A stretch of DNA of 26,888 nt from a virus: IMG/VR virus record IMGVR_UViG_3300030329_001906, positions 14,430 through 41,317 of that record, one strand, 5' to 3'. The notes under the pieces are model-generated. The model had not been told where the DNA came from. It was given only the letters and a program-made list of their open reading frames with translations, and did not search any database. This document shows, piece by piece, positions 22,279 through 26,888 of the stretch (position 1 is the stretch's first letter; each line of letters opens with the position of its first letter). The translations under genes and the position numbers were made by a program.

Positions 22279-23933
22279 TTTCTCTTCCACCCATTTCTAG
22301 CTAGCCTATCAATTGTGTCGCTGGCTTGGCGGAAAGACATATCAGTGCGATAACCATATCTTTTTAGCAATTTTGCTTGCTTGTAGGTGCATTGGTTGCT
22401 TTTTATCCGACGTATCACTTCGCCGTGCAGCACACTCTGTTGGTGCATATTCAAATCTGCGATGTCAATGCCGTTTCTGGTAAGCATCGCCTGCTGTCTA
22501 GAGGTCAACTGCTTGTCGGTTTTCTTCAACATGCGGTGAGCTTTGATATTGAAAACATCAAATGGGTCACCTTTTTTCTGTCTGTACTTTGCCCTGGCTG
22601 TTAGTCGGTATTCGTCGCCCCTGTGCGTAATGCTTTGAATGGCGGCTTGCTCTTCTTCCTCTTCCTGAGAAGCCCTTTCCATCAAAGAAATTAAGTCAAG
22701 AGGCTCATCCGACTCCTTGGCAATACGAGCAGCTCTCTCAGCTACTTCGTCAGGGTATTTGCCGCTAAGAATGTCAGCAGACGAAACAAGCCGATGCTTG
22801 GAAGAGTTTCCGACAAAGTCAATGACTTCAACACTTGGCTTGGCGCTATTAAAAATGGCAGCTCGACGTTGCGCCGGAGAGCCTGAGTCTAATGTGCCGT
22901 AGGGCGAGTCCACGACACCGGGCAACGGTCGAGTGCCACGACCGATCATTTGGGTGTAGAGCGCCCTTGACATAGTGGGTCGTGCGATAGCGACTACACC
23001 GATAGATGGGTCATCAAATCCTTCGGTCGCAATGCCCACATTACATAAGAATTGGTATTCGCCACTTGCGTATCGTCGGATTATTTCTCTTCGTTCGTCC
23101 TTGGGTGTCTTGCCGTGGACAAACGCGGCCTTTTTCCCATGTCGATTTATTATCGCGCACAAGTCGTAGGCTTGACTGACTGTGGTGGCAAATATCAGTG
23201 TCTTCCTGTCACCAGCAATTTCAACGCAAGGAGAAGCAATACCATGAAGGCTAGACTCCAGCTCGACAACTTTAGCCAAATCGCCCTGATTGAGATCACC
23301 CGCGGTCTTCCTGACATGACTAAAATCCAATGAGTCAACAACAACTTGGTTAGTGATGATTGGCACAAGCCATCCGTCCTGAATTGCCTGATAAATCTCG
23401 TAGTTATAACCAACAGATTCAAATATTTGACCAAGGGCAAGTTTATCTGCCCGATCAGGAGTTGCGCTAACCCCACAAATCTTGATCCGAGGGTTTCTGC
23501 GAAAATAATTAATCGTGTCTACATACGACTTTGCTACAGAGTGATGTGCTTCATCAACCACGATCAAAGAAAAATCATTGGGGTTGAATTTATCTCGCCT
23601 GTAGCCGTGTTTCGTTTTCGCATTAAGTGTTTGAACACTAGCAACGACGCACTTATTTTTAAACAGGTTACCGTGTCGTTCGTAGGATTTCAGTTCAGCC
23701 ATCTCAATCGAAGGTCGAAAACCACATATGCTTTCAATCTTCTTGGCGGCTTGGTTAATAAGCTCTTCTCTGTGGGCAATAACCATTGCCCTGCCGTTGG
23801 TGTTTTTCACTAACTCAGAAAAGACAACTGTTTTCCCAGTTCCAGTTGGCATTACCACTAAGGTTGAGCCTGTCTCTTTAAGTGCGTCCTCGGAAGCCTT
23901 TACGGCATCGCGTTGATATGGACGCAGTTGCAT
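22275..23933 (-). CDS. SF2 DEAH-box DNA helicase with C-terminal repeat domain
   Basis: The protein has 552 residues. Walker A: PTGTGKT (residues 29-35). Motif II: DEAH (127-130). Motif III: SATPDRADK (156-164). C-terminal lobe: IATEGFDDPSIGVVAIARPT and QMIGRGTRPL (motif VI). This is a typical superfamily 2 helicase like UvsW- or RecQ-type enzymes that remodel forks and branched DNA. Residues about 475-552 carry two related segments, TSRQQAMLTRNGIDIADL and TYKQAKLLKRYGYRTDMSFR, the second followed by ASDTIDRLARNGWK, a short DNA- or protein-binding repeat seen in phage helicases. A strong AAGGAG site is 5 nt before the ATG. It stops with ATGA overlap to the primase. Confidence 0.85.
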   Translation of the reverse strand: MQLRPYQRDAVKASEDALKETGSTLVVMPTGTGKTVVFSELVKNTNGRAMVIAHREELINQAAKKIESICGFRPSIEMAELKSYERHGNLFKNKCVVASVQTLNAKTKHGYRRDKFNPNDFSLIVVDEAHHSVAKSYVDTINYFRRNPRIKICGVSATPDRADKLALGQIFESVGYNYEIYQAIQDGWLVPIITNQVVVDSLDFSHVRKTAGDLNQGDLAKVVELESSLHGIASPCVEIAGDRKTLIFATTVSQAYDLCAIINRHGKKAAFVHGKTPKDERREIIRRYASGEYQFLCNVGIATEGFDDPSIGVVAIARPTMSRALYTQMIGRGTRPLPGVVDSPYGTLDSGSPAQRRAAIFNSAKPSVEVIDFVGNSSKHRLVSSADILSGKYPDEVAERAARIAKESDEPLDLISLMERASQEEEEEQAAIQSITHRGDEYRLTARAKYRQKKGDPFDVFNIKAHRMLKKTDKQLTSRQQAMLTRNGIDIADLNMHQQSVLHGEVIRRIKSNQCTYKQAKLLKRYGYRTDMSFRQASDTIDRLARNGWKRK

Positions 23934-23935
23934 AT

Positions 23936-24268
23936 TTACTCCTTGGCTTTGAAGGTCTCTTTAATAGCACCTTCAATTATTTCTCTTTCGTACCCGTCTA
24001 TTTCCAGTGTTGCCATTGCGTAGACATCAGCAAGAAACTCTGATGTAACTTCACGGCGTTCTTGAGTCGATGCAATTTCGTTGACCCAAGCAATTAGCAT
24101 TTGCCACAGCATTTCCATGACAAGGACGCCTGTTTCGGTTTGAGTAAATGGTCGCTTTTCATTAGTCCACTTCATCCAAAGTGCGTATCCAGAAACTACT
24201 GTTGTCATTGGGAATCTAGATGTTATGGACTTGTCTGATGGACATGCTGGCTTATCATTCTTCGGCAA
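23936..24268 (-). CDS. Unknown 110-residue protein in the recombination operon
   Basis: I do not recognise the family. The start is chosen as TTG 24268, which has an AGGAA site 8 nt upstream and follows the previous stop by 10 bp. A frame to 24352 would overlap that gene by 74 bp, and ATG 24208 is the next choice. The protein is mostly helical: TTVVSGYALWMKWTNEKRPF, ETGVLVMEMLWQMLIAWVNE, then VTSEFLADVYAMATLEIDGY and EREIIEGAIKETFKAKE. There is no signal peptide. It may be an accessory protein to the helicase gene 2 bp downstream. Confidence 0.55.
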   Translation of the reverse strand: MPKNDKPACPSDKSITSRFPMTTVVSGYALWMKWTNEKRPFTQTETGVLVMEMLWQMLIAWVNEIASTQERREVTSEFLADVYAMATLEIDGYEREIIEGAIKETFKAKE

Positions 24269-24278
24269 GGTTCTATTC

Positions 24279-25019
24279 CTAGTCAGAGTAGGCTTTGGAT
24301 CTCTCTTGATTGAGCCATCCGCTGTTGAGGCATTTGTCGCAGCCTTCACCACCGCACAAGTGGCATTGCTGGTGAGGCTTTGAGAACTTCATGACGCTGT
24401 TCAGATTTCTAAAATCTGTCTTTACAGCATTCATATCGATCCAAACGCCCAGCTTCTCCTTGCTAAGTTCTTCAATAGCTCCGTAAACCTGACGCATCAT
24501 TGAGTTGATAGTGTCCCATTCCGCAAGAGCCTCTTTGAGCGTTTGCTCCGCGTCCTCGTCTGCGCCTTCTGGTTCGGGCGCGAGATCGGGTTGTCGCGTC
24601 AGACGCGACACTTCCTCTTCAAACGGAGTGCCTCGCCTCATGGCTTTCACAGCGCGTCTTACATGGCGGCTGCTCGGCTCGTTGGTTTGAGCTATCTGCT
24701 TGGCCGCCTGCCACGCTTGCTCCCACTGCTCTTCCGGCAGCGCAACAAGCTCAGAGGCTACGGTTGGGTTCGTGACTGGTATCACTGCCGCAACCTCTGG
24801 GGTTTTCATTAGCTTGTACACCCATTGTCTGCCGTATCCGAGTTCGCTTTTGATATACGAATCGAATCCAGTGTGGCCATTTTCTTCCCAGAGCTTGTTA
24901 TCCCTGACAAAGATGAGTGTTTCGGCCATAGCAACCCAGTTGTCACGAATGTTCTGTTCTGAATCACGGATTTTTTTAGTTGCCTCGTCCAGTGAGTTGA
25001 TAGTCATTGCCTGTTCCAT
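24279..25019 (-). CDS. Putative DNA-binding protein with zinc knuckle
   Basis: The protein has 246 residues. An N-terminal helical part (NWVAMAETLIFVRDNKLWEE, FDSYIKSELGYGRQWVYKLM) resembles phage proteins with a helix-turn-helix or ParB-like module ('tFeeYckerwG.srsyayqLi'). A disordered linker (GADEDAEQTLKEALAE and around) follows, and the C-terminus has CHLCGGEGCDKC, a DnaJ-type C-x2-C-x-G-x2-C-x2-C zinc knuckle. A strong AAGGAG site lies 5 nt before the ATG. The palindrome at 24592-24610 falls inside the linker coding sequence (V-S-R-L-T-R-Q). It could be a DNA-binding or partition-like protein that recognises that palindrome, but this is speculation. Confidence 0.6.
   Translation of the reverse strand: MEQAMTINSLDEATKKIRDSEQNIRDNWVAMAETLIFVRDNKLWEENGHTGFDSYIKSELGYGRQWVYKLMKTPEVAAVIPVTNPTVASELVALPEEQWEQAWQAAKQIAQTNEPSSRHVRRAVKAMRRGTPFEEEVSRLTRQPDLAPEPEGADEDAEQTLKEALAEWDTINSMMRQVYGAIEELSKEKLGVWIDMNAVKTDFRNLNSVMKFSKPHQQCHLCGGEGCDKCLNSGWLNQERSKAYSD
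24592..24610. promoter_or_regulatory. Perfect 19-bp palindrome, copy 2 (TGTCGCGTC-N-GACGCGACA)
   Basis: It has the same nine-base arms as the copy at 18047-18065, with central a on the + strand. It lies within the coding sequence of the zinc-knuckle protein, in the unstructured linker. Both copies read S-R-x-T-R-Q in the same phase on the minus strand. It could be a protein-binding site or the footprint of a short palindromic repeat element inserted in frame. Confidence 0.6.
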
Positions 25020-25030
25020 GGCTCTCCTTG

Positions 25031-25135
25031 CTAGCTATTAGCTGCAATCATTACCGTTGTTATGAGTGCGCCAAAGAAGAACACTCCGAAAATTATTAAA
25101 GCGAATTCAATCGCATCGATTACTTTTTCCATCAT
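25031..25135 (-). CDS. 34-residue single-span membrane peptide
   Basis: This short gene runs from ATG 25135 (ATGA overlap with the annealing-protein stop) to TAG 25031. The peptide starts MMEKVIDAIEFALIIFGVFF and continues FGALITTVMIAANS, one transmembrane helix with a short acidic and polar N-terminus. It lies between the annealing protein and the zinc-knuckle gene. The coupling supports a real gene. The role is unknown. Confidence 0.5.
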   Translation of the reverse strand: MMEKVIDAIEFALIIFGVFFFGALITTVMIAANS

Positions 25136-26031
25136 TCGTCACCCCAAGGATCTTCCTCGTCTTCTTCGGGTTTCGGTTGAACATCTGTGATTTCAAACTT
25201 TTCCGATGCGCCCTTCATGCCGAGGATGACCTCCTCGAATGTTTCACCATCAGCCATCTTGCTTTCAACCCAATCATTGACCTTGGTGATTTCTTCATCA
25301 GAAGCAGTGCCGTCTGTTGCGATTCCGCGCAACACAAGGACTTGCTTGCCGCACTCGTAACATTGCTGCACAGTTTCACAGTCGCGCCAATGTCGCATTA
25401 GCTCAACCAGTTTCTGCTTGGGGTTCATGTCTTCCTCAAGCTCTGGGACTTGGGTTTCTTCAGGTGTATCCCTCTGCGGCTTGACCTTGCTTTGGGCCAG
25501 CTTGTGTTGCTCGTCAGCAACAGTTGTCTTGGCATCCTTGATGGTTTCAACTTCAAGTTCATCGAGCATTCCAAGGCCAAGAAGAGATAGCGTGACGCGC
25601 CTCTTCGCCTTCGTGACAGCTTTGAGCATCGCGTTGGCCAGATCAGATCCACTCAGACGCCCCACAAAAACAGTTCCCATATCTGTGTCTGTTCGACCGT
25701 CTGGCGCATATGCAATCACTGTCACGGCGTAAATATCATTCACCACTTCTGTGTGTTCGATCTTGAGGCTGACTTGGTGTCGCTGCCGAAGTTGCTCGGC
25801 GCACCCCTTATTGGCATACAGGACCGTCTTGCCTTTCAGTGTCAAGTAATCAAACGGCTTGGCAATGGGATCAAGTCCAACACGTTCGCAAGTTGCCGCG
25901 TAATACTGAACACGTTGAGCAGGAGTCAGTCTCCCCAAGTCGCCCTTCAGCATTAGATCTTCGAGGGCAGTTGGGTCAAGTGCAATTGGCTCTACTTCTT
26001 CTTCTTTCCTAGTTGCAAGTTTCTTGGTCAT
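25132..26031 (-). CDS. Probable ssDNA-annealing recombinase (RecT/Redbeta-superfamily-like)
   Basis: The protein has 299 residues. Residues 30-165 include the pattern 'CERVGLDPIAKPFDYLTLKG' then 'TVLYANKGCAEQLRQRH' and 'AVTKAKRRVTLSLLGLGMLDE', which I recognise from phage RecT-like or Rad52-like annealing proteins (family assignment from memory). The C-terminal part (two cysteines, CYECGKQ) is charged and ends with EEDEEDPWGDE, an acidic tail reminiscent of SSB tips that recruit partners. It would anneal ssDNA during recombination-dependent replication. It pairs with the PD-(D/E)XK nuclease upstream, whose TGA overlaps this ATG (ATGA), like exonuclease plus annealing-protein pairs such as RecE-RecT. 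Confidence 0.65.
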   Translation of the reverse strand: MTKKLATRKEEEVEPIALDPTALEDLMLKGDLGRLTPAQRVQYYAATCERVGLDPIAKPFDYLTLKGKTVLYANKGCAEQLRQRHQVSLKIEHTEVVNDIYAVTVIAYAPDGRTDTDMGTVFVGRLSGSDLANAMLKAVTKAKRRVTLSLLGLGMLDELEVETIKDAKTTVADEQHKLAQSKVKPQRDTPEETQVPELEEDMNPKQKLVELMRHWRDCETVQQCYECGKQVLVLRGIATDGTASDEEITKVNDWVESKMADGETFEEVILGMKGASEKFEITDVQPKPEEDEEDPWGDE

Positions 26032-26888
26032 TGGTTCTCCAATAGTTCTGGGGTATCACCCCGTGTGCAGAATTCTCGTGCGTCACAAACTTGGCATCGT
26101 ACTGGATCGGGCGACTTGGGAAAGAACCCCGACCGCATTGTTTTTACTCTTTCAGTCAAGTCTTCGCGCATTTGTTTGACACATTCAATTTTGTAATTCA
26201 CTGGCCTGAGTATGTTGTTAATGGGCCGCTCGTCACCCTTAGCAAAAAAGACATCGTCGCCGTTTTCGTTTTTGCAAGTAGTTTTTCTTTTGAAGGGTGC
26301 GAGGTAGGGCAGATGGAACCACAAGAGCTGTGCGTTTTCTTCGTATTTGACCCACCCATCAAACGCTGGGTAAGTGAGTATCGAGCCCTCCAATGCCGAT
26401 AGCCAGTACATATAAAACTGGTAGTTTCGAGCGAGGTAAGCTCTGGTCGGCGCGTCTTGTCGCCATTTCCAGTCGATGATGAGTAGCCTATTTTCTCCGT
26501 ATCCAAACGTGTTGTGTGTGTCTCGGACCATGAGGTCGAGATGCGAAGCGAATCGAATGCCGTCGATTGTCACCCGGCATGGTAGCTCAGTGCCAAGCAC
26601 CTCACATTTGCTGAACAGTGGCATGAATCGCTTGGCATACAGTTCAGCCATTTGTATGACCTCCCCTTGTATGGCCTCAATGTTTTTTTCCACCGAATCA
26701 CTGATCTGCCTTCCTTCTGCCGCAAGTTCAGAAACAAGCATGTTGAATGATTCAGCCTTAAGAGGGTGAAGCCACGCAGGACGCACAAACTCGATTACGT
26801 CATCGAGCGAATTCCACTCGTGCAAGTGTTCAAGAACCTTGCCTGCTAGCAAGCCGCGAAACAATGCGGTCTGAGCAATAGGTTCTGT
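26028..26888 (-). CDS. PD-(D/E)XK nuclease (RecB/Cas4-like), 5' end outside window
   Basis: The frame is open to the right edge, so the N-terminus is missing. At least 286 residues are visible. An N-terminal helix ends GLLAGKVLEHLHEW, like the 'GxxxHxxLE' helix of this fold. The core is ITIDGIRFASHLDLMVRD-like (VTIDGIRFASHLDLM) and RLLIIDWKWRQ, giving the D and D-x-K catalytic set, followed by a helix QFYMYWLSAL. The C-terminus carries CQVCDAREFC, a possible part of the Fe-S or zinc cysteine set of AddB/Cas4-type nucleases. It probably resects DNA ends for the adjacent annealing protein. Its stop overlaps that gene's ATG. Confidence 0.75.
   Translation of the reverse strand, partial: TEPIAQTALFRGLLAGKVLEHLHEWNSLDDVIEFVRPAWLHPLKAESFNMLVSELAAEGRQISDSVEKNIEAIQGEVIQMAELYAKRFMPLFSKCEVLGTELPCRVTIDGIRFASHLDLMVRDTHNTFGYGENRLLIIDWKWRQDAPTRAYLARNYQFYMYWLSALEGSILTYPAFDGWVKYEENAQLLWFHLPYLAPFKRKTTCKNENGDDVFFAKGDERPINNILRPVNYKIECVKQMREDLTERVKTMRSGFFPKSPDPVRCQVCDAREFCTRGDTPELLENQ

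Overview
The window looks like part of a tailed-phage (or prophage-like) genome, most likely a short-tailed virus. Every supported gene lies on the minus strand, so transcription runs from the right end to the left. Genes are packed with TAATG, ATGA or GTGA junctions and many have clear AAGGAG-type ribosome binding sites, so the host is a bacterium. The best host clue is a secreted protein (18192-18794) ending in two dockerin-type repeats of the 'D-x-N-x-D-G...DLAILLSNWG' style, which is typical of Planctomycetota. A planctomycete host is an inference, not proven. No integrase, terminase, portal, DNA polymerase, endolysin, tRNA or CRISPR array was recognised, so the window is only part of the genome.

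Right third (26888 to 21080): a replication and recombination operon. In transcription order it encodes a PD-(D/E)XK nuclease (5' end outside the window), a probable ssDNA-annealing protein, a 34-residue membrane peptide, a zinc-knuckle protein with a helix-turn-helix-like region, a small unknown protein, an SF2 DEAH helicase, a Toprim primase and a RusA-like resolvase. It ends at one or two stem-loop terminators. A 324-bp non-coding stretch (20756-21079) rich in inverted repeats separates it from the next block.

Middle (20755 to 17905): four consecutive small membrane proteins (possible lysis or host-takeover cassette), a calcineurin-like phosphoesterase with an altered first metal-binding motif, an acidic 55-residue protein, the dockerin protein, and two tiny lysine/arginine-rich proteins.

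Left (17905 to 1): virion genes. These are two paralogous proteins, a small HNH-like basic protein, a head-tail adaptor-like protein, a conserved 76-residue structural protein, several beta-rich or unknown structural proteins including a second paralogous pair, a striking group of cysteine-rich proteins (582, 210 and 106 residues), a 474-residue structural protein with a carbohydrate-binding-like module, and two giant proteins. The first giant (1353 aa) carries a PGQPQAPAQ repeat tract. The second (at least 1485 aa, cut by the window edge) carries an HEAVH zincin-like motif and a GNAT-like domain, resembling the 'polyvalent' proteins that phages inject with their DNA.

The most unusual signals are the giant polyvalent protein, the phage-encoded dockerin protein, the 48-cysteine protein, and a perfect 19-bp palindrome (TGTCGCGTC-N-GACGCGACA) present twice, once upstream of a tiny gene and once inside the zinc-knuckle gene in the same coding phase.
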